Part shown: positions 17,122 through 25,932 of the stretch, in pieces
Numbering within the stretch: position 1 is the stretch's first letter
Layout of the letters: each line of letters starts with the position of its first letter
Assembly (NCBI RefSeq): GCF_002846205.1
Contig: NZ_PHKV01000015.1
Location: 1 to 64,000, forward strand
Direction: 5' to 3'
Length of the DNA stretch: 64,000 nt
Source: Xanthomonas prunicola
GTDB taxonomy: Bacteria; Pseudomonadota; Gammaproteobacteria; Xanthomonadales; Xanthomonadaceae
The notes under the pieces: generated by a model
The model's input: only the letters and a program-made list of their open reading frames with translations
What the model was told of the DNA's origin: nothing
The model's database searches: none
Position numbers and translations under genes: made by a program

Positions 17122-19734
17122 TTGGACAAGCTGCTTCGCCATACCGCCGCGCCCGCCGCGCGCCGCGCCCTTTCTCTGGCTACCGCTGCAGCGGTGCTGA
17201 TGTTGGCCGCCTGCCAAGGCAAGGACACCGCTGCCGAGGCGAGCAAGACCGCCCCGGCCACCGCACCTGCCGAGTCGTCGACCACCATCCATCCGGACCA
17301 GTGGCCGTCGCCGAAGTGGCCGTTCGCGCAGGACGCGGCGCTGGAGCAGCGCATCACCGATGTGATGGCCAAGATGAGCGTGGAAGAGAAGGTCGCCCAG
17401 ACCATCCAGGGCGACATTGCCAGCATGACCCCGGACGACGTGCGCAAGTACCGCATCGGTTCGGTGCTGGCAGGCGGCAATTCCGATCCAGGCGGCAAGT
17501 ACAACGCCAGCCCGGCCGAATGGTTGAAGCTGGCCGACGCGTTCTATGAAGCGTCGATGGACACGTCCAAGGGCGGCAACGCGATTCCGATCATCTTCGG
17601 CATCGATGCGGTGCATGGCCAGAGCAATATCGTCGGCGCCACCCTGTTTCCGCACAATATCGGCCTGGGCGCGACGCGCAACCCGGATCTGATCAAGAAG
17701 ATCGGCGAAGTCACCGCCGCCGAAACCCGCGTCACCGGCATGGAATGGACCTTCGCGCCCACCGTGGCCGTGCCGCAAGACGACCGCTGGGGCCGGACCT
17801 ACGAAGGCTATTCCGAATCGCCGGATGTGGTGGCCAGCTTTGCCGGCAAGATGGTCGAAGGCGTGCAGGGCGTGCCGGGCACGCCGCAGTTCCTGGATGG
17901 CAGCCACGTGATTTCGTCGGTGAAGCATTTTGTCGGCGACGGTGGCACCACCGATGGCAAGGACCAAGGCGACACCAAGGTGTCCGAAGCCACCATGCGC
18001 GACATCCACGCGGCCGGTTATCCGCCAGCAATTGCCGCTGGTGCGCAGAGCGTGATGGCCTCGTTCAACAGTTTCAACGGCGAAAAGATGCACGGCAACA
18101 AGGTCATGCTGACCGACGTGCTCAAGGGCCGCATGAATTTCGGCGGCTTCGTGGTCGGCGACTGGAATGGCCACGGTCAGGTCAAGGGTTGCACCAACCA
18201 GAATTGCCCGGCCTCGTTCATTGCCGGTGTCGACATGGCGATGGCCGCCGACAGCTGGAAGGGCATCTACGAAACCGAACTGGCCGCAGTGAAGTCCGGC
18301 CAGATCTCGGCCGAGCGTCTGGACGATGCGGTACGCCGCATCCTGCGCGTCAAGATGCGTCTGGGCCTGTTCGAAGCTGGCAAGCCGTCCAAGCGCCCGC
18401 TCGGTGGCAAGTACAAATTGCTGGGCGCACCGGAACACCGTGCGATCGCCCGCCAGGCAGTGCGTGAGTCGCTGGTGCTGCTGAAGAACCAGGCCGGCAT
18501 TTTGCCGCTGGATCCGACCAAGCGCGTGTTGGTGCTGGGCGACGGTGCCAACGACATGGGCAAGCAGTCCGGCGGCTGGACGCTGAACTGGCAGGGCACC
18601 GGCACCAAGCGCAGCGACTACCCCAACGGCACCACGATTTGGGAAGGCCTGGACAAGCAGATCAAGGCTGCAGGCGGCAGCGCCGAGCTGGCTGTAGACG
18701 GCACCTACAAGACCAAGCCGGACGTGGCCGTGGTGGTGTTCGGCGAAAACCCGTATGCCGAATTCCAGGGCGACATCGCCACCCTGTTGTACAAGCCGGG
18801 CGACGAGAGCGAGCTGGCCTTGATCAAGAAGCTCAAGGCCGAAGGCATCCCGGTGGTGGCGGTGTTCCTGAGCGGGCGTCCGCTGTGGATGAATCAGTAC
18901 ATCAACGCATCGGACGCGTTCGTGGCTGCCTGGTTGCCGGGTTCGGAAGGCGAGGGCATTGCCGATGTGCTGCTGCGTAAGGCAGATGGCACGGTGCAAA
19001 ACGACTTCAAGGGCAAGCTCAGCTTCTCCTGGCCGAAGACCGCGGTGCAGTTCGCCAACAACGTCGGCCAGAAGGATTACGACCCGCAATTCAAGTTCGG
19101 CTTCGGCCTGACCTACGCCGACAAGGGCGACCTGGCCGCGTTGCCGGAAGCGTCGGGCGTGTCCGGCGAGCAGTCGGTGGGCGGGGTGTATTTCGTGCGC
19201 GGCAAACCGGCGCTGGGCATCGCGATGCAGCTGTCCAATGCCGGCCAGGCCAATATGCCGGCGACCACGCTGCCGGTGGGTCTGTCCGATGGCAGCCTGA
19301 AGATGACCGCGGTCGATCACAAGGCGCAGGAAGATGCGCGCCGTCTGGTGTGGTCCGGCAGTGCGGCGTCCAGCGTGCTGCTGGTGTCCGGCAAGCCGGT
19401 AGATGTCTCGCGTGAGAGCAATGGCGATGTGCAGTTGCAACTGACCCTGCGCCGCGACAGCGCCGTGACTGCGCCGGTGTGGCTGGGCGTGGGCTGTGGC
19501 GATAAGTGCGGTGGCCGCATCGATGTGCAGAAAACGCTGGCCGCGCTGCCGCAAGGCCAGTGGAAAGTGGTCGGCGTGCCGCTCAAGTGCTTCGCAGTGG
19601 CCGGTGCCGACGTGACCAAGCTGACCCAGGTCGCCAGCATCGAAAGCGCTGCAGCGCTGGACCTGTCGGTGTCGAAGGTGGCGCTGGGCGCGCTCAACGA
19701 AGCCGAAGTCACCGTCGACTGCCCGGTCAAGTAA
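17122..19734 (+). CDS. GH3 exo-beta-glucosidase, predicted lipoprotein
   Basis: An 870-residue glycoside hydrolase family 3 enzyme, probably removing glucose from cello-oligosaccharides or beta-glucans. The N-terminus is a lipoprotein signal (AAAVLMLAAC), so the enzyme is probably anchored to a membrane and faces the periplasm or outside. The catalytic barrel spans about 65-400, with KHFVGDGGTTDGKDQGD and the nucleophile in VVGDWNGHGQ; the C-terminal alpha/beta sandwich follows, with an extra beta-rich tail. I use TTG at 17122, nine bases after GGAG (17109-17112); no ATG fits. Two hairpins and an SSS symporter follow, suggesting hydrolysis coupled to sugar uptake. Confidence 0.88.
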   Translation: MDKLLRHTAAPAARRALSLATAAAVLMLAACQGKDTAAEASKTAPATAPAESSTTIHPDQWPSPKWPFAQDAALEQRITDVMAKMSVEEKVAQTIQGDIASMTPDDVRKYRIGSVLAGGNSDPGGKYNASPAEWLKLADAFYEASMDTSKGGNAIPIIFGIDAVHGQSNIVGATLFPHNIGLGATRNPDLIKKIGEVTAAETRVTGMEWTFAPTVAVPQDDRWGRTYEGYSESPDVVASFAGKMVEGVQGVPGTPQFLDGSHVISSVKHFVGDGGTTDGKDQGDTKVSEATMRDIHAAGYPPAIAAGAQSVMASFNSFNGEKMHGNKVMLTDVLKGRMNFGGFVVGDWNGHGQVKGCTNQNCPASFIAGVDMAMAADSWKGIYETELAAVKSGQISAERLDDAVRRILRVKMRLGLFEAGKPSKRPLGGKYKLLGAPEHRAIARQAVRESLVLLKNQAGILPLDPTKRVLVLGDGANDMGKQSGGWTLNWQGTGTKRSDYPNGTTIWEGLDKQIKAAGGSAELAVDGTYKTKPDVAVVVFGENPYAEFQGDIATLLYKPGDESELALIKKLKAEGIPVVAVFLSGRPLWMNQYINASDAFVAAWLPGSEGEGIADVLLRKADGTVQNDFKGKLSFSWPKTAVQFANNVGQKDYDPQFKFGFGLTYADKGDLAALPEASGVSGEQSVGGVYFVRGKPALGIAMQLSNAGQANMPATTLPVGLSDGSLKMTAVDHKAQEDARRLVWSGSAASSVLLVSGKPVDVSRESNGDVQLQLTLRRDSAVTAPVWLGVGCGDKCGGRIDVQKTLAALPQGQWKVVGVPLKCFAVAGADVTKLTQVASIESAAALDLSVSKVALGALNEAEVTVDCPVK

Positions 19735-19742
19735 GCAGCATC

Positions 19743-19807
19743 CCCGCAGGCGTCTGCGCGCCTGCGGGAGATCAGACGAACAGATGCGTCGCCAGTGCTG
19801 GCGACGC
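19743..19807 (+). terminator. Two hairpins between GH3 and symporter genes
   Basis: A 10-bp stem (19743-19752 with 19759-19768) and a second 10-bp stem (19786-19795 with 19798-19807) lie in the 255-bp gap between GH3 and SSS genes. Neither has a T-run. They may attenuate or protect the transcript, allowing different levels of enzyme and transporter. Confidence 0.5.
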
Positions 19808-19989
19808 GGTATAGCGGCCACCCTGATCGGTGGTGTCATCAGCCGCCGCGGGACGCGCGCGTCGATCGGCCGGGATGGCCTGCAGCTGCGGTTCGCCGCG
19901 CTGCCGTCGCGCACGCGATGCGTTGCGGCGGCATTCTGCAGGCTTGTCCAACGTTCGACGCACACCCCAGAGCCAGACAGGAGAGTGCA

Positions 19990-21552
19990 GTGGGTTTGGC
20001 GACGTTGGATATCGTGATCGTGCTGGTCTACCTGACCGGCATCTTCGTACTCGCGCAGTGGGTGTCGCGCGAGAAGGCAGGCCACAGCAAGAGTGCCGAG
20101 GATTACTTCCTGGCCAGCAAGTCATTGCCGTGGTGGGCGATCGGCGCCTCGCTGATCGCTGCGAACATTTCGGCCGAACAGATCATCGGCATGGCCGGTT
20201 CCGGTTATGCCATCGGTCTGGCGATCGCGTCCTACGAATGGATGGCGGCGCTGACGCTGCTGATCGTCGGCAAGTTCTTCCTGCCGATCTTCCTGCGCAA
20301 CGGCATCTACACCATGCCGCAGTTCCTGGAACAGCGCTACGGCAAGTGGATTCGCACGCTGATGGCGGTGTTCTGGCTGCTGTTGTACGTGTTCGTCAAC
20401 CTGACCTCGATCCTGTGGCTGGGGTCGATCGCGGTCAGCCAGGTCACCGGCATGGACCAGACCCTGGCGCTGGCATTGATCGGCGTATTCGCGCTGGTCT
20501 ACCAGCTGTACGGCGGACTGAAGGCGGTGGCGCTGACCGATATCGTGCAGGTCACCCTGCTGGTGCTGGGCGGGCTACTGGTGGCTGGGCTGACCCTGGC
20601 GCGCATCGGCGATGGCGCCGGCGTGCTGGCCGGCTTCCAACACCTGTGGAATGCGCACCCCGAGCACTTCCACATGATCCTGACCAAGGACAACCCGTTC
20701 TACAAGGACCTGCCCGGCCTGAGCGTGCTGCTGGGCGGGCTGTGGGTGATGAACATCAGTTACTGGGGTTTCAATCAGTACATCATCCAGCGCGCACTGG
20801 CGGCCAAGAACATCGGCGAGGCGCAGAAGGGCATGGTGTTTGCGGCGTTCCTGAAGCTGCTGATGCCGTTGGTGATCGTGGTGCCGGGTATCGCCGCAGT
20901 GGTACTGGCGCCGGATCTGGCCAAGCCCGATCAGGCCTACCCGACCATGATGCAGCTGTTGCCGACCGGCATCCTGGGCCTGGTGTTCGCTGCGTTGGTG
21001 GCGGCGATCGTCGCCTCGCTGGCGTCGAAGATCAATTCGGTGGCGACGATCTTCACGCTGGATTTCTACGCCAAGTTCCGCCCGCAGACCGAACAGAAGC
21101 AACTGGTGCGCGTGGGCCGTATCGTGGCCGCCGTGTCGGTGCTGATCGGCATCCTCACCGCGCGGCCGCTGCTGGGCAACTTCGATCAGGGCTTCCAGTT
21201 CATCCAGGAATTCACCGGCTTCTTTACCCCCGGCGTGGTGGTGATCTTCATGCTGGGCCTGTTCTGGAAGCGTGCCAACGAAGCTGGCGCGCTGACCGCG
21301 GCGATTGGTTCGGTGGTGCTGTCGTTCGCGCTCAAGTTTGCGTGGCCCGAGCTGCCGTTCATGGACCGCATCGGCGTGGTGTTCGTCGCTGCATTGGTGC
21401 TGGCAGTGGTGGTGTCGCTGCTGACGCCGGCCACGCAGGCACGCGATCTGATCCGCACCAACGACGTGGCCTACGGCACCACGCTGGGTTTCAAGATCGG
21501 CGCAGCGGGCGTCATCGCGATCCTGATCGTGTTGTACACGGTGTTCTGGTAA
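19990..21552 (+). CDS. Sodium:solute symporter (SSS family), probable sugar uptake
   Basis: A 520-residue inner-membrane symporter of the SGLT/SSS type with about 14 hydrophobic segments. It shows YFLASKSLPWWAIGASLIAANISAEQ with the GASLxAANISAEQ pattern of SGLT-like transporters, and ASLASKINSVATIFTLDFY, the sodium-site helix region. GTG at 19990 is the start: AGGAGA (19979-19984) precedes it by five bases, and the product begins with the expected LDIVIVLVYL helix. Position after a GH3 beta-glucosidase suggests glucose or a related hexose as substrate. Confidence 0.88.
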   Translation: MGLATLDIVIVLVYLTGIFVLAQWVSREKAGHSKSAEDYFLASKSLPWWAIGASLIAANISAEQIIGMAGSGYAIGLAIASYEWMAALTLLIVGKFFLPIFLRNGIYTMPQFLEQRYGKWIRTLMAVFWLLLYVFVNLTSILWLGSIAVSQVTGMDQTLALALIGVFALVYQLYGGLKAVALTDIVQVTLLVLGGLLVAGLTLARIGDGAGVLAGFQHLWNAHPEHFHMILTKDNPFYKDLPGLSVLLGGLWVMNISYWGFNQYIIQRALAAKNIGEAQKGMVFAAFLKLLMPLVIVVPGIAAVVLAPDLAKPDQAYPTMMQLLPTGILGLVFAALVAAIVASLASKINSVATIFTLDFYAKFRPQTEQKQLVRVGRIVAAVSVLIGILTARPLLGNFDQGFQFIQEFTGFFTPGVVVIFMLGLFWKRANEAGALTAAIGSVVLSFALKFAWPELPFMDRIGVVFVAALVLAVVVSLLTPATQARDLIRTNDVAYGTTLGFKIGAAGVIAILIVLYTVFW

Positions 21553-21574
21553 GCCCACACCGGCACGTTGATGT

Positions 21575-21628
21575 CGTCAAACGCAACGCGGCGCGGCACC
21601 GAGGTGCCGCGCCGCGTTGCGTTTGACG
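21575..21628. terminator. Perfect 26-bp hairpin between convergent genes
   Basis: Arms 21575-21600 and 21603-21628 are perfectly complementary, leaving almost no loop. It lies between the SSS gene and the convergent EAL gene (stop at 21649), fitting a bidirectional terminator, although no T-run is present on either side. Confidence 0.65.
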
Positions 21629-21648
21629 CCTGCGTTTCTGGTGCTGCT

Positions 21649-23505
21649 CTAGACGCGTGACGCGGCCAGGCTGGCGGCAAGCAGGTTGATCGGCGCGGCA
21701 TGTTGCTCATGCCACGGCGTTTCCAGCCAGGTTTCCAGTGCGGCGGCAGGCATCGGTTTGGCGATCCAGTAGCCCTGGCCTTCATCGCAGCCCCAGGCGC
21801 GCAATTGCGTGTATGCCTCCGCCGACTCGATGCCTTCGGCGACCACACGCTGCCCCAGACTGTGGCCGAGCTGGATCATCGCCGGCACCAGAGTGCGGTC
21901 GGTGCGGCTGTCCGGCAACGAGCGGATGAAAGATTGATCGATCTTCAACGAACTGGCCGGCAGCTGCTTGAGATAGCTGAAATTACTGTAGCCGGTGCCG
22001 AAGTCGTCAATGGCGATATGCACGCCCAGCGCTGCGATGGCAGCCAGTTGTTCGGCCAGGTGTTCGGGGTGTCGGATCATCGCACTTTCGGTGAATTCGA
22101 TTTCCAGCCGGCGTGGGTCCAGCTTGTAGCGATCCAGGCCGCGTCGCAGCAGGCCGGCAAAGCCGGGGCGATCCAGATCGGCAGCCGACACGTTCAAGGC
22201 CAGATTGAAGTCTAGGCCTTGCTGCTGCCAGCGCGCTGCCTGCGCGATGCCGTTGTCGATGACCCAGGCGGTGATGCGGTTGATCAGCGCAGTTTTTTCG
22301 GCCATCGGAATGAAGTCCGACGGCACCACCGGGCCGATCATCGGGTGCTGCCAGCGCAGCAATGCTTCCACGCCCACGCAGCGGTGATCGTGCAGATCCA
22401 CGCGTGGTTGATAGTGCAGGCGCAACTGGCTGTTGCTGTCCAGGGCGGCGGGCAGCGCAGCGAGCAGGCGGAAGGTATTGCGCTGGGCAACATCGTGCTT
22501 GCGCTCGTACATGCTCCACGGGATGCAGCGCTCGCGCGCGATATCCACCGCGGTGGTCAGCGAGCGAATGGTGTCGGCGGCGCCGTAGCTGGACTGCAGC
22601 GAGACCGCGCCGATCGAAGCCACCGCGGTATGCGGGATGCCCTGATGATCCAGCGGCTCGGTGAACGCCTTGGAGATCTTGGTGCACAGCGTGGCCAGGC
22701 GCTGGCCTTCGGCCTGCGCCAGGAAGCCGAAGGTGGTGGGGTCCAACCGATACAGCAGGGTGCGGCCGGGCAGATAGGCAGTCAGGCGGCGCTGTGCCAT
22801 GGCGACATAGCCATCTGCGTATTCCCAGCCAAGCGCCTTGACCATGTCGCGCAAGTAATCGCTGCCGCAGACGTCGATGGCCACCGCCGTGGTGGCCGGT
22901 GCGGTGTCGCGTTGCGACAGCCAGGTATCCAGGTCTTCGCTGAAACGCGAGCGATTGGGTAGCCCGGTTGGACCATCGCGGTAGGTAGTGCTGCGCAGGT
23001 TCTCCACGCGCAGCACGGCCAGGTCGCGCAGGCCTTCCAGCTGAGTGATCGCGACTGCGTCCAGTCCCGCGCGCGGGCTGGTGCCGATCACGCACAAGGT
23101 GCCGATGCTGTGGCCATCGCGCAGCTTGAGTGGTGCGCCGGCGTAGAAGCGAATGAATGGCGGCCCCAGCACCAGCGGGTTGTCGCAGAAGCGCGGATCC
23201 AGCCGCGCATCCGGTACCACCATCACGTCGTCCGAGCGGATCGCGTGCGCGCAGAACGCCTGGCTGCGTGGAGTCTCGCGCGCTTCCAGGCCAGTGCGGG
23301 CCTTGAACCACTGGCGGTGTTCGTCCACCAGTGACACCAGCCCAATTTCCGTCCCCATGCTGCTTGCTGCCATGGCGGCAACGGTGTCGAACACCGGGTC
23401 TGGTGGCGAATCCAGCAGGCACAGGCCGCGCAGCACTGCGAGCCGTGTGGACTCGTCCATCGTTGGCGGAAGAAGGGATTCAATGGGGGCGGGCAGGGAA
23501 GTCAT
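21649..23505 (-). CDS. GAF-GGDEF(degenerate)-EAL cyclic-di-GMP phosphodiesterase
   Basis: A 618-residue soluble signalling protein. A GAF-like domain occupies about 15-165 (TEIGLVSLVDEHRQWFKA). The GGDEF domain (about 180-320) has lost its signature: the active-site loop reads YRLDPTTFGFL, so no cyclase activity is expected. The EAL domain (about 365-600) keeps all key residues: GVEALLRW, NVSAADL, EFTES, IDDFGTGYS, KIDQSF and AEGIE. So it probably degrades c-di-GMP, with the GAF and dead GGDEF parts as input modules. I use the ATG at 23505; MDESTRL further in is possible. Confidence 0.9.
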   Translation of the reverse strand: MTSLPAPIESLLPPTMDESTRLAVLRGLCLLDSPPDPVFDTVAAMAASSMGTEIGLVSLVDEHRQWFKARTGLEARETPRSQAFCAHAIRSDDVMVVPDARLDPRFCDNPLVLGPPFIRFYAGAPLKLRDGHSIGTLCVIGTSPRAGLDAVAITQLEGLRDLAVLRVENLRSTTYRDGPTGLPNRSRFSEDLDTWLSQRDTAPATTAVAIDVCGSDYLRDMVKALGWEYADGYVAMAQRRLTAYLPGRTLLYRLDPTTFGFLAQAEGQRLATLCTKISKAFTEPLDHQGIPHTAVASIGAVSLQSSYGAADTIRSLTTAVDIARERCIPWSMYERKHDVAQRNTFRLLAALPAALDSNSQLRLHYQPRVDLHDHRCVGVEALLRWQHPMIGPVVPSDFIPMAEKTALINRITAWVIDNGIAQAARWQQQGLDFNLALNVSAADLDRPGFAGLLRRGLDRYKLDPRRLEIEFTESAMIRHPEHLAEQLAAIAALGVHIAIDDFGTGYSNFSYLKQLPASSLKIDQSFIRSLPDSRTDRTLVPAMIQLGHSLGQRVVAEGIESAEAYTQLRAWGCDEGQGYWIAKPMPAAALETWLETPWHEQHAAPINLLAASLAASRV

Positions 23506-23967
23506 GTGCCCGTATCGGCCTGAAGCGTAATCCCTTGATTGGAGGTGATTGACTCCGTTCAGTTGCGGCCGGGCGGTCCGTGGGCTGCGCTGGTGCTTAT
23601 GGCCCCTGCGCCAGAAGTACACCGCACGCGCTCCATGACGCCATTCGGGTGGCGCAACAGCGCGACGCAGCTCTTTCGAGCAACCGGGATTTGCTCAAGC
23701 GGGAATGGGGGTTCAAACCACGATGCACGACGCACGTTTCGCGCAGCGAAAGCGACTAAATATTCGGCGTGCGCTGCCGATCATTGTCTTACCCGCAGCA
23801 ATGCTCACTTGGCGCAACCATCTTGCATTGCTGATGCGACCCATGATTGTTGGTAGATCTCCGCTTTGTGATGCGCGTGCGACTCGTATATCTGACGAAT
23901 TGACACGGTCTTCACTCGTGCCGTGGGTTCCGCCATCGCAGGTTTGTCGCTCTTATTTGGAATCATC
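23506..23967. other. Intergenic, no gene seen
   Basis: About 460 bp between the divergent EAL and GH5 genes. TTGACA occurs near 23897, but I see no matching -10 box. No RNA gene or coding frame is convincing. Confidence 0.35.
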
Positions 23968-24954
23968 GTGAACGCATTGCTGTCTTTTGCACAACGCACG
24001 CTGTTACTCGTCGCCGGTCTGGCGCTGTCATCTGCCGCCCATGCCGGGCTCACTGTCTCCGGCACGCAGTTGCGCGAGTCCAATGGCAATGTCTTGGTCC
24101 TGCGCGGCGTCAATCTTCCGCATGCCTGGTATGCGGGCCGTACCGATGCGGCGTTGGCTGCCATCGCCGCCACCGGCGCTAATAGCGTGCGCATCGTGCT
24201 TAGTTCCGGCTACCGCTGGACGCGCACGCCGGAAGCGGACGTGGCACGCATCATCGCCCGCTGCAAAAGCCTGGGCTTGATCGCCGTGCTGGAGGTCCAC
24301 GACACCACCGGGTATGGCGAAGACACCGCAGCGGCGAATCTGGTCAATGCGACCAATTACTGGGTCAGCATCCGCAAGGCGCTGGTCGGCAACGAAGACC
24401 ATGTGGTCATCAATATCGCCAACGAACCGTTCGGGAACCGCCTCAGTGCCAGCGAATGGGTCAACGGACATGCCAACGCCATCGCGACCTTGCGCAAGAA
24501 TGGATTGACTCATGCGTTGATGGTGGATGCGCCGAACTGGGGCCAGGATTGGCAGTTCTACATGCGCGATAACGCTGCTGCCCTGCTCGCGCGCGACAGC
24601 CGACGCAACCTGATTTTCAGCGTGCACATGTACGAAGTGTTCGGCAGCGATGCCACGGTCAACACGTATTTGCGCGCCTTCAGCGATAAAAAGCTGGCGT
24701 TGGTAATCGGCGAATTCGGTGGCGACCATCGCGGTGCGCACGTGGACGAAGCGGCGATCATGCGCCGTGCACGCGACTACAACGTCGGCTATATGGGCTG
24801 GTCGTGGTCGGGCAACGACAGCAGCACGCAATCGCTGGACATCGCGATCGGCTGGAATTCCGCAAAACTGAGCACCTGGGGCCACAACTTGATATTGGGC
24901 ACCGATGGCATCGCAGCGACCTCGCGCAGAGCCAGCGTATTCGGCCCGCGCTGA
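23968..24954 (+). CDS. Secreted GH5 glycoside hydrolase, mannanase-like
   Basis: A 328-residue exported enzyme with a Sec signal (LLLVAGLALSSAAHA). The single GH5 barrel shows VLRGVNLPHAWY, the acid/base INIANEPFG and the nucleophile LVIGEFGGDH, with MGWSWSGN near the end. The compact size and NLPHAWY resemble GH5 subfamily 8 beta-mannanases, so plant mannan is the likely substrate, but a cellulase cannot be excluded. GTG at 23968 is chosen because it places the signal peptide at the N-terminus; the frame continues to a GTG at 23923. Confidence 0.85.
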   Translation: MNALLSFAQRTLLLVAGLALSSAAHAGLTVSGTQLRESNGNVLVLRGVNLPHAWYAGRTDAALAAIAATGANSVRIVLSSGYRWTRTPEADVARIIARCKSLGLIAVLEVHDTTGYGEDTAAANLVNATNYWVSIRKALVGNEDHVVINIANEPFGNRLSASEWVNGHANAIATLRKNGLTHALMVDAPNWGQDWQFYMRDNAAALLARDSRRNLIFSVHMYEVFGSDATVNTYLRAFSDKKLALVIGEFGGDHRGAHVDEAAIMRRARDYNVGYMGWSWSGNDSSTQSLDIAIGWNSAKLSTWGHNLILGTDGIAATSRRASVFGPR

Positions 24955-25365
24955 GCTTGAAGCCCTGCAGTCAGAATCTGTGATTTTTCAGCGCGTGTGG
25001 AGAGGGCACTGCAAACGGGCGATCTGCGTTGTTGCTGGGAGGACCAGTCAATATGGTCAGCGTGCATAGCGTCGATAAGCAGGCAGTTAACGGTCTGGCT
25101 AGGTGAGGTCACCGCGGACTGGACTTTGCGTTCGCTGCAGGGCCCTTGCCCACCCACCAGCGTGGGACACGCTGCAAGTACGTGCTTGTGCTTTCTTTGG
25201 CGGCATCCATTGCCGTCAAGGAGCCTCCAGGGACGGATTCATGGCGCGTCCGGCGAGTGGTGAGGGCACCGCACCCTCGACTCAATCAGCGTTTGACTTA
25301 CGTATCGGACCTCACTCGATAAAACGAACGGGTCGACGTCGCGACGCCAACTCGCAACGGCACGG
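24955..25365. other. Intergenic, no gene seen
   Basis: About 410 bp between the convergent GH5 and response-regulator genes. No hairpin with a T-run and no supported coding frame was found. Confidence 0.35.
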
Positions 25366-25932
25366 CTAGCGTAACGGCCCAGGGCTTGGCCGCTTCGTCA
25401 GCTTGCGCTGCAGGGAGCGGCGGTGCATGCCGAGCAGGCGTGCCGCCGCCGATACGTTGCCGCCGGTTTCGTGCAGCGCCTGCTGGATGTGCTCCCATTG
25501 CAGGCGGCTGAGCGGCGTCATCATCTCCTGCGCTGTTTCTTCTTCATCCGGCTCGGGCAGATCGTCGTCCTCTTCGCCCAGCGCCCGCATGATGGTGGGG
25601 ATGTTGGCTGGCTTTGGCAGGTAATCGTCGGCGCCGAGTTTGATTGCCTCCACCGCCGTGGCAATGCTTGCGTAACCGGTGACCAGCAGAATGCGCATGT
25701 CGGCGCGGATCTCGCGCAGCGGCTGGATCAGGCTCAGGCCGGAATCGTGGCCGAGCTTGAGATCGATCAACGCAAAGTCCGGCAGCGCGCTGCGTGCAGT
25801 GGACAACGCGCTGGCCGCATCGGTGGCGGTGAGCGTTTCCACTCCGCGGCGTGCAAGGCTGCGTTGCAGCGTGCGCAGGTACAAGGTGTCGTCGTCGACC
25901 AACAGGCCGGTGCGGATCGGGGGACTTGTCAT
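25366..25932 (-). CDS. regA: RegA/PrrA-type redox response regulator
   Basis: A 188-residue response regulator. The receiver domain (about 8-120) has acidic triad DDD13-15, phosphoacceptor D57 (LIDLKLG), and KPA at the end. A short acidic linker leads to a Fis-type HTH (about 145-180: HIQQALHETGGNVSAAARLLGMHRRSLQRKL), very close to the RegA/PrrA/ActR pattern. These regulators control respiration and redox-linked genes. It overlaps the kinase gene by 4 bp (ATGA), confirming a cognate pair. Confidence 0.9.
   Translation of the reverse strand: MTSPPIRTGLLVDDDTLYLRTLQRSLARRGVETLTATDAASALSTARSALPDFALIDLKLGHDSGLSLIQPLREIRADMRILLVTGYASIATAVEAIKLGADDYLPKPANIPTIMRALGEEDDDLPEPDEEETAQEMMTPLSRLQWEHIQQALHETGGNVSAAARLLGMHRRSLQRKLTKRPSPGPLR

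Noticed and set aside
17065..20085. Very long open frame antisense to the GH3 gene (about 1000 codons)
   Set aside because: It is low-complexity, histidine/arginine-rich and mirrors the codon bias of the GH3 gene; a typical GC-rich shadow.
25293..25323. TTGACT / GATAAA promoter pair on the plus strand
   Set aside because: The spacer is 19 bp and no plus-strand gene follows.
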